From: Bacilli bacterium
Lineage (GTDB): Bacteria; Bacillota_I; Bacilli_A; RF39; UBA660
Reading direction: 5' to 3'
Assembly: GCA_900758495.1 (NCBI GenBank)
Contig: CAAERO010000041.1
Coordinates: 13,941-77,940 of the forward strand
DNA: 64,000 nucleotides
Shown: positions 34,167 to 42,465 of the stretch, in pieces
How the letters are laid out: the number at the start of each line of letters is the position of its first letter
Position numbering within the stretch: the first letter of the stretch is position 1
Made by a program: the position numbers and the translations under genes
The notes under the pieces: model-generated
Told to the model about the DNA's origin: nothing
The model's input: only the letters and a program-made list of their open reading frames with translations
Databases searched by the model: none

Positions 34167-37100
34167 TGCCTAAGTTTACAGAAGAACAACAAAGAGCGAT
34201 TGATTTAGAAGGAGAAAATATTTTAGTAAGTGCTGGAGCAGGAAGCGGGAAAACAGCAGTCTTATCAGAACGTGTTTTAAGAAAAGTAACGGAAGGTGTT
34301 CCTGTTAATCAACTTTTAATATTAACATTCACTAAAAAAGCAGCTAGTGAGATGAAAGAGAGAATTAGAAAAAAATTAAGAAAAGCTAATCTTACTAAGC
34401 AGTTAGAACTATTAGATAGTAGTTTTATAACTACTTTTGATGCATATTCGATGGCGATAGTAAAAAAGTATGCTGATACTTTAAATATTTCTCGTAATTT
34501 AGAAGTAATGGATGATGTTATTTTATCTTTAAAAGAAGATGAAATATTAGAAGAGATATTTAATGAATATTATGTTAATAAAGATGAGAGATTTTATCAC
34601 TTTTTAGATGCTTTTACCTTTAAAGATGATAAAGAAATTAAAAATAAAATTAAGAAAATACTAGCATCTTTAGATTTAGTACTTGACCTTGATAGTTATT
34701 TAGATAGTTACTTGGATAACTACTATAAAAAAGAAAACCTTTATAAGTATCTTAATGAATATTTAGAATTAATTACGGAAAAAGATAGATATTTAAAAGA
34801 ATTAATTAATGATTTTTTACGAATGATTGATGATAAATACCATGCTAAAGTTATTGATATTATTAGTAATTATCTTAATAGTAATAATTATAAAGAAATA
34901 AAGGAAACTTTGGATTTTAAAATACCTAACTTACCTAAGGGTAGTGAAGAAGAAGCTAAAAATTTAAAGAAAACTATTAATGAAAGACAAGAAGAGTTAA
35001 AGAATTTAATGATTTATGATGAAGAAGCTGATTACATTAAATCTTTAGAAAATACTTATCCTTATGTTTCTATGCTTTTAGAAATCATTAATAAACTACG
35101 ACTTAGAGTATGGAACTTTAAGATGAGTGAGAATGCTTATACCTTTTTAGATATTGAAAAATTAGCGATTAAATTAGTTAAAGAATATGAAGAAGTAAGA
35201 GAAGAATTAAAAAATAGTTATCAAGAGATATTAATAGATGAGTATCAAGATACTAATGATATTCAAGAAACTTTCATCTCTTATATAGCTAAAAATAATG
35301 TTTATATGGTAGGAGATATTAAACAATCAATTTATCGTTTTAGAAATGCTAATCCTATGTTATTCCAAGAAAAGTATGATAATTATAAAGTTCATAATGG
35401 TGGAACTGTAATTGACTTATCAAAAAACTTTCGTAGTAGAAGAGAAGTAATTGATACAATTAATAATTTATTTTGTCATATAATGGATCAAGATATTGGT
35501 GGAGCTAATTATCTTGATGGGCATGCTATGATATTTGGTAATTTAACTTATGAGGATAAAGCTCATGTAGATGATAACTGTGATATGGAAATATTAACTT
35601 ATAATGATGAAGATAAGACTTTTGATACAAGAGAAAAAGAAGCTTTCTTAATTGCAAGTGATATTAAAAAGCAAATAGCATCTAAAAGATTAGTATTTGA
35701 TAAAGATAAAGAAATATTAAGAGAAGTTGATTATCAAGATATTGCTATATTACTTGATAGGTCGACTGACTTTACTTTATATAAACAAGTATTTGAATAT
35801 TTAGGAATACCAATCACTTTATGGCAAAGTGAAAATGCTAAGGCTTCTTATGATTTAGAAATAGTTAAGAATTTATTCTTGCTTGGGAAGAAAATATATC
35901 TAAATGAATATGATACCTTATTTAAACTAACTTATACCTCCCTTGCTAGGAGTTTCTTATATAGTATGTCTGATGCTGATATTTATCATACAATAATGGA
36001 AAATAAGTATAAAGAAACTAAACTATATCAAGACTTTTTCAATCTTATTAAAGAATATGAGATACTTTCTCCAATCAGTTATTTTAATAAAATATTAGAA
36101 ATAACTGATTATACTAATAAATTGACTAAGATTGGTAAAGTAGCTGTTTATAGGTCAAGAGTAGAATACTTTTATAAAATGATTAGTAATTTAGAAAAGA
36201 AAAATAAAGATTTATTAGAAGTTACTGATTATTTAGAAAGCTTATGTAATACGGAATTAGAAGTTAAATTATCTTTATCTAAAAGTGATAGTAATAGTGT
36301 TAAAGTAATGACGATTCATACTTCAAAAGGACTTGAGTATCCATTATGTTACTTTGCTGGTTTTTCTAAGAAATTTAATGATGCTGATAATAAAGAGACA
36401 GTTTTCTTTGATAGAAATTATGGTATTGTTATACCTGATATAGAAAAAGATACGGATTTAATAACTAAAAGATTAGTAGTTACTAAAAATAGAAAAGAAG
36501 ATATTAGTGAAAAGATAAGACTATTTTATGTGGCATTAACACGAGCTAGAGAAAAAATAATTATTGTTATGAAAGAACAAGAAGAAATAAAAGAAATGGT
36601 AGATATTATACCAAGAGAAGAAAGACTTAATTATCATTCTTTTATGGATATGATGATAAGTGTTTTAGAAGAGTTTAGTAGTAATGTTACTAATATTAGT
36701 GAAATACCAGCTATTAGTAAAGCTTATTTAAGTCGTAAAGAAATAGTTAAAGAAGCTAAAGGAGAATTATTACCTTTAACATTTATTAAATCTAACTATC
36801 AAGTAGGAGAAGAAGAACAAGTTAAATTTTCTAAAGAAACGGTAGTTAAAAGAACAAAAGAAGAAAAGGAAGCAATGGAGTATGGGGTTCATATTCATGA
36901 GTTGTTTGAAAGATTAGATATTAAAAATAAAATATTACCAGATAATATTAGTATAAGAGAAGAAAAGTTGTTAAAGGTTTTTCTAGAAAATGACTTTTTT
37001 AAAAAATATAGTGATATGAAAGTAGTTAAAGAATATGAATTTATTACTAAAGAAGATAATTATAAATTACATGGTAAGATTGACTTATTATTAATAAATG

Positions 37101-37264
37101 ATACTTCTAGTATAATAGTTGATTATAAATTAAGAAATGTTACTGATAAAGCTTATTTAAAGCAGTTAGCAGGTTATAAAAAAGTAATAGAAAAGAAACT
37201 GTCCTTACCAGTTACTTGTTATTTATATTCTATTTTAGATTCTGAATTTATAAGAGTGATATAA
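34166..37264 (+). CDS. addA: AddA helicase-nuclease
   Basis: UvrD-type superfamily 1 helicase with a C-terminal nuclease. 1032 aa (Bacillus AddA about 1230). Walker A SAGAGSGKT (residues 22-30), motif Ia LTFTKKAASEMKERI, motif II IDEYQDTND, motif III VYMVGDIKQSIYRFR, motif V VMTIHTSKGLEYPL and motif VI LFYVALTRAREK. C-terminal PD-(D/E)XK nuclease with HIHELFE, HGKIDLLLI and IIVDYKLR. With AddB it resects breaks for RecA loading, with Chi-type recognition expected in AddB. The operon order is addB-addA. Confidence 0.94.
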   Translation: MPKFTEEQQRAIDLEGENILVSAGAGSGKTAVLSERVLRKVTEGVPVNQLLILTFTKKAASEMKERIRKKLRKANLTKQLELLDSSFITTFDAYSMAIVKKYADTLNISRNLEVMDDVILSLKEDEILEEIFNEYYVNKDERFYHFLDAFTFKDDKEIKNKIKKILASLDLVLDLDSYLDSYLDNYYKKENLYKYLNEYLELITEKDRYLKELINDFLRMIDDKYHAKVIDIISNYLNSNNYKEIKETLDFKIPNLPKGSEEEAKNLKKTINERQEELKNLMIYDEEADYIKSLENTYPYVSMLLEIINKLRLRVWNFKMSENAYTFLDIEKLAIKLVKEYEEVREELKNSYQEILIDEYQDTNDIQETFISYIAKNNVYMVGDIKQSIYRFRNANPMLFQEKYDNYKVHNGGTVIDLSKNFRSRREVIDTINNLFCHIMDQDIGGANYLDGHAMIFGNLTYEDKAHVDDNCDMEILTYNDEDKTFDTREKEAFLIASDIKKQIASKRLVFDKDKEILREVDYQDIAILLDRSTDFTLYKQVFEYLGIPITLWQSENAKASYDLEIVKNLFLLGKKIYLNEYDTLFKLTYTSLARSFLYSMSDADIYHTIMENKYKETKLYQDFFNLIKEYEILSPISYFNKILEITDYTNKLTKIGKVAVYRSRVEYFYKMISNLEKKNKDLLEVTDYLESLCNTELEVKLSLSKSDSNSVKVMTIHTSKGLEYPLCYFAGFSKKFNDADNKETVFFDRNYGIVIPDIEKDTDLITKRLVVTKNRKEDISEKIRLFYVALTRAREKIIIVMKEQEEIKEMVDIIPREERLNYHSFMDMMISVLEEFSSNVTNISEIPAISKAYLSRKEIVKEAKGELLPLTFIKSNYQVGEEEQVKFSKETVVKRTKEEKEAMEYGVHIHELFERLDIKNKILPDNISIREEKLLKVFLENDFFKKYSDMKVVKEYEFITKEDNYKLHGKIDLLLINDTSSIIVDYKLRNVTDKAYLKQLAGYKKVIEKKLSLPVTCYLYSILDSEFIRVI

Positions 37265-37367
37265 GTAGTGAAATTAGCTTTATGTTTATAATTTACTTTT
37301 GATAAAGTATCAACTCTTAGTAGTATTTTTTTAAATTTTATAGTATCCTTTAATAAAGGAGGTATAT

Positions 37368-37787
37368 GTGACAGAAGTATGGTTGATTTTCTTTGTTATT
37401 TTAGTAATAATAGAACTTATAACTGTTAACCTAGTAACAATTTGGTTTGCTTTAGGAGCTTTAATAACTTCACTAGTTAGTTTGTATACTACTGATACAG
37501 TAATATTATTAGCTTTCTTTGTAATAACATCTTTACTACTATTAATATTAACCAAACCAGTAGTTAAAAAGCTAAAAGTAAAAAAGGTAGTTGCTACTAA
37601 TCTTGACCAAGTAATTGGTAAAACAGGAATTGTTAGTGTTCCTATTGAAAAAGATAAAATAGGTGAAGTTAAAGTTCTTGGAAAAACTTGGAGTGCTTAT
37701 AGTGATAAAGAAATATCAAAAGATAAAAAAGTAAAAATACTATCTATTAGTGGGGTAAAACTAAAGGTAGAAGAAAAGGAAGAGTGA
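37368..37787 (+). CDS. NfeD-family membrane protein
   Basis: 139 aa. Two hydrophobic hairpins (about 5-65; LIFFVILVIIELITVNLVTI, WFALGALITSLVSLY) are followed by the C-terminal OB-fold typical of NfeD (LDQVIGKTGIVSVPIEKDKI, GKTWSAYSDKEISKDKKVKI). Start GTG 37368 has a strong AAGGAGG site. It is followed after 7 nt by an SPFH protein gene, the classical NfeD-stomatin pairing implicated in membrane microdomain organisation. Confidence 0.88.
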   Translation: MTEVWLIFFVILVIIELITVNLVTIWFALGALITSLVSLYTTDTVILLAFFVITSLLLLILTKPVVKKLKVKKVVATNLDQVIGKTGIVSVPIEKDKIGEVKVLGKTWSAYSDKEISKDKKVKILSISGVKLKVEEKEE

Positions 37788-37794
37788 TTTATTT

Positions 37795-38682
37795 ATGTTA
37801 TGGCTTATTTTAATTATTGTTTTAGTGATTGTGGTACTTGGAATTAAGGTAATACCTCAATCAGAAGCAAAGGTAATTGAAAGACTTGGTACTTATTACC
37901 AAACTTTAGGTACTGGTCCTCATTATGTGGTGCCTTTTATTGATAGAATAGCTAATACAGTTACTTTAAAAGAAATTGTAAAGGACTTTGCACCACAACC
38001 AGTTATTACAAAAGACAATGTAACTATGCAAATAGATACAGTTGTTTACTTTCAAATAACTGATCCAAAGTTATATACTTATGGAATAGAAAATCCGATT
38101 AATGCAATAGAAAATTTAACAGCAACAACACTTAGAAATATTATTGGAGAATTAGAACTTGATCAAACTTTAACGTCACGTGACATAATCAATTCTAAAA
38201 TGCGTTCTATTCTTGATGAAGCTACTGATCCATGGGGTATCAAAGTTAATAGAGTAGAAGTTAAAAACATTATTCCTCCAAGGGATATTCAAGAAGCAAT
38301 GGAGAAACAAATGCGTGCTGAACGTGAACGTCGTGAGAAAATTCTTCAAGCAGAAGGTGAGAAAAAAGCAGCTGTATTAATTGCTGAAGGAGAAAAGGAA
38401 AGTACTATTTTAAGAGCAGAAGCTAAAAAAGAAGCACAAATTAGAGAAGCAAGTGGTAAAGCAGAAGCGATTATGAAAGTAAAAGAAGCAGAAGCTGAAG
38501 GAATTAAATTAATTAAAGCAGCAAAAGCAGATGAAGCAGTACTAAAATTAAGAAGTTATGAAGCAATGGTAAATGTTGCTAATGGAACAGCTACTAAAAT
38601 AATTGTTCCTAGTGATTTACAAAACTTAGTAACAGCTGGTTCTATATTAAAAGAAACTATGAAAGAAGATAGCAAAAATTAA
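37795..38682 (+). CDS. SPFH/band 7 (stomatin-like) membrane protein
   Basis: 295 aa. An N-terminal hairpin-type membrane segment (about 2-17) is followed by the SPFH domain (PQSEAKVIERLGTYYQTLGT, GPHYVVPFIDRI, DNVTMQIDTVVYFQITDP, LDQTLTSRDIIN, DPWGIKVNRVEVKNIIPP) and an Ala/Glu/Lys coiled coil (about 165-245) that drives oligomerisation. It is closest to stomatin/QmcA-type proteins, with the expected NfeD gene immediately upstream. Confidence 0.92.
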   Translation: MLWLILIIVLVIVVLGIKVIPQSEAKVIERLGTYYQTLGTGPHYVVPFIDRIANTVTLKEIVKDFAPQPVITKDNVTMQIDTVVYFQITDPKLYTYGIENPINAIENLTATTLRNIIGELELDQTLTSRDIINSKMRSILDEATDPWGIKVNRVEVKNIIPPRDIQEAMEKQMRAERERREKILQAEGEKKAAVLIAEGEKESTILRAEAKKEAQIREASGKAEAIMKVKEAEAEGIKLIKAAKADEAVLKLRSYEAMVNVANGTATKIIVPSDLQNLVTAGSILKETMKEDSKN

Positions 38683-38694
38683 TTGCTATCTTTT
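38668..38694 (+). terminator. Terminator of nfeD-SPFH
   Basis: GATAGCAA (38668-38675) pairs with TTGCTATC (38683-38690), then TTTT. It overlaps the last codons. Confidence 0.85.
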
Positions 38695-38790
38695 AATTGC
38701 ATTATTTAGTTGCTTTTTTCTTGAACTTAATCAATTAAAATAGTAGTATAGAACGTGCGAATGAAGGAAATGGAAGGATAATGATGTTAA

Positions 38791-39504
38791 ATGGTTGATA
38801 AAGATTATGAATTAAATATGAATGGAGTAGAAGAATTAATAAATTATCTAATACTATTAAGAAAGCAAAATAATGTATCAGAGGAAACTTTAGCAAAATA
38901 TACAGGAATTACTAAACTTTGTATTAAAATGATTGAAGAAAGAAGAGTAAAAGTACCTAGATTGGAAACTTTTCTTCAACTTAGTAGTTTTTGGTCATTA
39001 AAAGATGAACAAATAATAGAAATATATCAAGTATTATGTGATAAAAATAAACAACTGACATTTACTACTAATGATAATTGGACAGTGCTAAAAAAAGTAG
39101 ACATAGATAAGAGTGAACTTTATAGTTTATCAGAAAAATTAAAATATATTCGTAAATCAAAAAGATTAACTATGGTTGATATTAGTGAACAAACAGGTAT
39201 TCTTGCTTCATCTATTAGTGGAATGGAAAATAAAAAAAGAGTCAATTCCTTGAATTTAATTATTCCTTTATGTAAATTTTATGGTATAAAAAGTGATGAA
39301 GTACTTGACTTTTATCATAGAACATTAAAACAAACAAATAAGTTAAAACCGATAAATTTAGATGCTCTTAGTAAAGACCAATTAATAGAAATTATCTTAA
39401 ATCAAGATTTAGAACCAGATAAATATTTTAGTGAAAAACAGAAAAAACTAACAAAAGTTAAGAACATACATTCTATAAATGTTGACAAAAGCAGAAAAAT
39501 GTAG
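38791..39504 (+). CDS. Regulator with two XRE-type helix-turn-helix domains (copy 1)
   Basis: 237 aa. HTH 1 at about 14-60 (LAKYTGITKLCIKMIEERRV, more divergent) and HTH 2 at about 112-165 (KLKYIRKSKRLTMVDISEQT, GILASSISGMENKKR). The tail LDALSKDQLIEIILNQDL, like the LSKEELI- helices of phage-type repressors, is shared with the next gene. No ligand domain. The pair are tandem paralogues. The last two codons lie inside the promoter of copy 2, so transcription of copy 1 may interfere with copy 2. Confidence 0.75.
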   Translation: MVDKDYELNMNGVEELINYLILLRKQNNVSEETLAKYTGITKLCIKMIEERRVKVPRLETFLQLSSFWSLKDEQIIEIYQVLCDKNKQLTFTTNDNWTVLKKVDIDKSELYSLSEKLKYIRKSKRLTMVDISEQTGILASSISGMENKKRVNSLNLIIPLCKFYGIKSDEVLDFYHRTLKQTNKLKPINLDALSKDQLIEIILNQDLEPDKYFSEKQKKLTKVKNIHSINVDKSRKM

Positions 39505-39510
39505 TATTAT
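39482..39510 (+). promoter_or_regulatory. Strong promoter of the second HTH regulator
   Basis: Consensus TTGACA (39482-39487), 17-nt spacer, TATTAT (39505-39510). It overlaps the end of the first HTH gene. Its strength next to two repressor-like genes suggests autoregulation. Confidence 0.82.
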
Positions 39511-39537
39511 ATGTGCCATAAAAAAGGGGGAATAAAT

Positions 39538-40227
39538 ATGGTACGTGAGGACTATAAACTAAATCAAGAGGCGTTAAGAGATTTAATGGATTTTTTTATA
39601 TCACTACGAGAAAAGTTTGCTGCTAGTAAGGGCCTTTCGGGTAAGGAACTTCTTAACTATACTGGTCTTTCATATAACTCCTTATATAGACTAGAACAAG
39701 GAATTGCTAAAAATCCACAGTTAGAAACAATTCTTCGTTTAGCAGGTTTTTGGGGATTATCAGATGAGCAAGTAGCAGAAGTCTATAAAGCTTTTTGTGA
39801 TAAGAGTAAAAAATTAAAAATAGTTGATAAAGATATTTGTTTTAGAGCTAGAAAGGTTTCTATTTTACCAAGTGAGATAGATAAATTAAAATCATTTTGG
39901 TACGATCAAAGAAAAGAAAATAGATTAACTTTAATGCAAATAGATAAAAAAGTAGGAATATCTCCTTCTATAATGAGTCAGGTAGAAAATGGTACTAAAG
40001 GAAAAGCTCTAAACTATAGTATTGTATTATGTAACTTATATAATATAACCGATGATCAAGTTGTTAATTTTTATCATAAAGTTTTACCAGAAGCAGAAAG
40101 TAATAATCCTGTTAACTTAGATGAGTTATCAAAAGAAGAATTGATAGATATTATATTAAAACAAAATAAAAATTCTGATAGGTATTATAGTGATAAAAAA
40201 GTAAAAACATTAAGAAAAATATCATAG
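39538..40227 (+). CDS. Regulator with two XRE-type helix-turn-helix domains (copy 2)
   Basis: 229 aa paralogue of the preceding gene. HTH 1 about 24-75 (GKELLNYTGLSYNSLYRLEQ) and HTH 2 about 118-165 (RKENRLTLMQIDKKVGISPS, MSQVENGTKG), then LDELSKEELIDIILKQNK. The frame opens at 39511, but that part lies over the -10 and the AAAGGGGG site; ATG 39538, 5-7 nt after the site, is the start. Here HTH 1 is well preserved, unlike copy 1. Targets unknown. Confidence 0.78.
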   Translation: MVREDYKLNQEALRDLMDFFISLREKFAASKGLSGKELLNYTGLSYNSLYRLEQGIAKNPQLETILRLAGFWGLSDEQVAEVYKAFCDKSKKLKIVDKDICFRARKVSILPSEIDKLKSFWYDQRKENRLTLMQIDKKVGISPSIMSQVENGTKGKALNYSIVLCNLYNITDDQVVNFYHKVLPEAESNNPVNLDELSKEELIDIILKQNKNSDRYYSDKKVKTLRKIS

Positions 40228-40232
40228 GGATC

Positions 40233-40260
40233 CTTTACTTATTTTAAGTAGAGTTTTTCT
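40233..40260 (+). terminator. Terminator of the HTH pair
   Basis: CTTTACTT (40233-40240), 5-nt loop, AAGTAGAG (40246-40253; one G-T pair), then five T. Confidence 0.75.
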
Positions 40261-40313
40261 TTTTACTTTAATAAAATAGTTTTCTATGTTATAGTTAAAA
40301 AAGGAGGGCGGAT

Positions 40314-40502
40314 ATGGGATATATTGTTAAAAATACTAGTCAAGATGATGATACTAATAGTTTAGATATTGGAAACAATGTTTATATACCAAATATCAAA
40401 GAAAAGGGTGTTATTGTTTTAAAAATAGGAGTACTTTATCAAGTGAAAACAGAAACTGGAGAAGTACGTTCTTATCTAGCTAGTGAATTAGAAAAAATAT
40501 AG
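40314..40502 (+). CDS. Small protein of unknown function, 62 aa, SH3-like barrel pattern
   Basis: Start ATG 40314 behind AAGGAGGGCGG, one of the strongest ribosome sites in the window, so certainly translated. After about 20 polar residues (Asp-rich) comes a beta pattern GNNVYIPNIKEKGVIVLKIG, then YQVKTETGEVRSYLASELEK, which looks like the small SH3/KOW-like barrel in MutS2-type or DUF-type proteins. It lies 12 nt before the adenylate-forming enzyme and is co-transcribed with it. Confidence 0.65.
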   Translation: MGYIVKNTSQDDDTNSLDIGNNVYIPNIKEKGVIVLKIGVLYQVKTETGEVRSYLASELEKI

Positions 40503-40514
40503 TAGGGGGAAACT

Positions 40515-42407
40515 ATGAACGTAAGAATTAACTTAGAAAAAATTAAAAAATTAGGAAGAAATAATATAATTCTTAATAAAATTAGAAGTAACAAAATAGC
40601 TAAAAATAGTAGTAAATATAATAGTGCTATAGAAGATATAAATAAAAATCATAACCATGCATGGGATAAAGAGATAGAACTTAGAAATATTGATAATTTA
40701 AAAAAAGAGGCTTTATTTTATCGTGGTAATGTCATAACTTATAAAGAAATGTTTAGTAAAAGAAACTTAGTAGCTGCTAGCCTATTAGAATTAGGAGTGA
40801 AAAAAGGAGATACTATTCCACTTTGTATGAGTAATACACCAGAGTTTGTCTATACTATCCTAGCTGCTAGTTTGCTTGGGGCAAGAGTTAAGATTTTTGG
40901 ATCACATTTTGATAAAGATTATATTAAAGAAATATTAAAAGATACTAGTAAAAATGTCTTTATTGCAACTAGTGATAACTATATAGAATTAAAGGATATA
41001 GTTAAAGATAGTGGTTATTCTAAAATAGTGGTATCATCTTTAAGTGAATCATTAAAAGATGGGGTTGATTTATTTTATGATTTTGATAAAAAATATCATT
41101 CTTTTCAACCATATGAAGACGAAGATGTTCTTTCTTTTAGTGAATTTTTAAATATTGGTAAAAATAAGCAAGTTGAAAGAGCTGAAGTAATGCTCGATGA
41201 TGACTTTTTAATTACCTATACAAGCGGTTCTACAATTGTTGGACTTCCTAAAGAAATAGTACAACAGCATCAGAGTTTGATTGTTATGGGAAGACTTCAT
41301 GATAATGATTTATCAGGTCTTCCTGAAATGAAAGATGTAAGAATGTTAGCACATATTCCAACTTATTCAAATACTGATGTTATTACTAGTATTTCTGATC
41401 CTCTATCACAAGGGTGTAGTGTAGCTTTAGAACCAATTTATGACCGAGATTTCTTTAATACTTCTTTAGTTATAAATCGTCCAAATGCTGTTGCTGCTAC
41501 GAGAAGCTTCTGGACTCATGCTGCTTTAACCTATGAAAAAGAATTTCCAAATATAAAGCAAAGAGGTTTATTCATTCCTATTTCTGTAGGAGAAAATACC
41601 TCTTTAGGAGAAGAAAAATTAATCAATAAATTTTTAAAAGATGTCTCAGCTGGTAAGGATAGATTACCAATAGCAGCTACGCTATCAATGGGAGGCGGCG
41701 ACTGTGAACATGGTGGAATCTATTTCTCTTTATATCATGCCTATAAAAGTAAACTAGCTTGTACCCAAAAATATGGTTTAGTTCCATTCAAAGGACTTTC
41801 TCAAGCAATATTAGATGAAGCAGGTAATCATATCACTGATGGCAGTGTTGGTAGACTAGTAGCTATTGGGCCTACTACTATGCGTGAGTATAATAATAAC
41901 GAAGAAGCTACTAATAAGTTTTTTATTCACGATAATGCAGGAAATGTTTATGGTGATTGCAAACTTTGGGCAGCAATTAAAGGAGATAATCGTGTTATTA
42001 TTCACGGAAGAATTGGTAATGAATTTAATTTAAGTGATGGACGTGTTGTTCCAAGTTATAGTTTAGCAGAGATACTTGAAGAAGATAGTAGTAATATTTT
42101 GTCTTGCGAGGTAGTTAACGTTAAAGATGAAAATGGAATTGAAACTCCAGTAGTACATTATGCTTTTCAACCAACTTGTAAAGATAAATTATCAACTATC
42201 ATCAATGCTAATCTTCGCTTATGTGAACGTATACCAGAGGAACTAGCACAAAAAATACACTATTCCCCAGTAAAAGATGAATTTCCACTAACTGGTTCTG
42301 GTAAGCGAGATATTAATGCTTTAACAGAACAAGGAATAGCAAATACTTTCACTCTTAGTTATATAACTAAGAGTTCTAATAATAAAAAGTACACAAAGAA
42401 GATTTAA
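40515..42407 (+). CDS. Adenylate-forming (AMP-binding) enzyme, acyl-CoA-synthetase-like
   Basis: 630 aa of the ANL superfamily. P-loop LITYTSGSTIVGLPKEIVQ deviates from the usual TSGSTGxPKG by about two extra residues and Glu in place of Gly. The core continues with AATLSMGGGDCEHGG where others have the GxTE loop, YGDCKLWAAIKGDNRVIIHG as motif A8, and the C-terminal catalytic Lys in LTGSGKRDINAL. No carrier-protein or NRPS gene is nearby, so the acid substrate is unknown. About 60 charged N-terminal residues precede the fold. It forms an operon with the 62-aa protein. Confidence 0.8.
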   Translation: MNVRINLEKIKKLGRNNIILNKIRSNKIAKNSSKYNSAIEDINKNHNHAWDKEIELRNIDNLKKEALFYRGNVITYKEMFSKRNLVAASLLELGVKKGDTIPLCMSNTPEFVYTILAASLLGARVKIFGSHFDKDYIKEILKDTSKNVFIATSDNYIELKDIVKDSGYSKIVVSSLSESLKDGVDLFYDFDKKYHSFQPYEDEDVLSFSEFLNIGKNKQVERAEVMLDDDFLITYTSGSTIVGLPKEIVQQHQSLIVMGRLHDNDLSGLPEMKDVRMLAHIPTYSNTDVITSISDPLSQGCSVALEPIYDRDFFNTSLVINRPNAVAATRSFWTHAALTYEKEFPNIKQRGLFIPISVGENTSLGEEKLINKFLKDVSAGKDRLPIAATLSMGGGDCEHGGIYFSLYHAYKSKLACTQKYGLVPFKGLSQAILDEAGNHITDGSVGRLVAIGPTTMREYNNNEEATNKFFIHDNAGNVYGDCKLWAAIKGDNRVIIHGRIGNEFNLSDGRVVPSYSLAEILEEDSSNILSCEVVNVKDENGIETPVVHYAFQPTCKDKLSTIINANLRLCERIPEELAQKIHYSPVKDEFPLTGSGKRDINALTEQGIANTFTLSYITKSSNNKKYTKKI

Positions 42408-42421
42408 AATCTTCTTTTTTT
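42396..42421 (+). terminator. Terminator of the AMP-binding gene
   Basis: AAAGAAGAT (42396-42404) pairs with ATCTTCTTT (42409-42417), followed by TTTT. Confidence 0.88.
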
Positions 42422-42431
42422 GTCGATTTAA

Positions 42432-42440
42432 TGCTATAAT
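42432..42440 (+). promoter_or_regulatory. Extended -10 promoter of the phosphorelay genes
   Basis: TGCTATAAT, a perfect extended -10. No good -35 is visible because the preceding terminator occupies that space. Confidence 0.55.
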
Positions 42441-42465
42441 GTTAAAAAGATAGGAGTGGTTTTTA

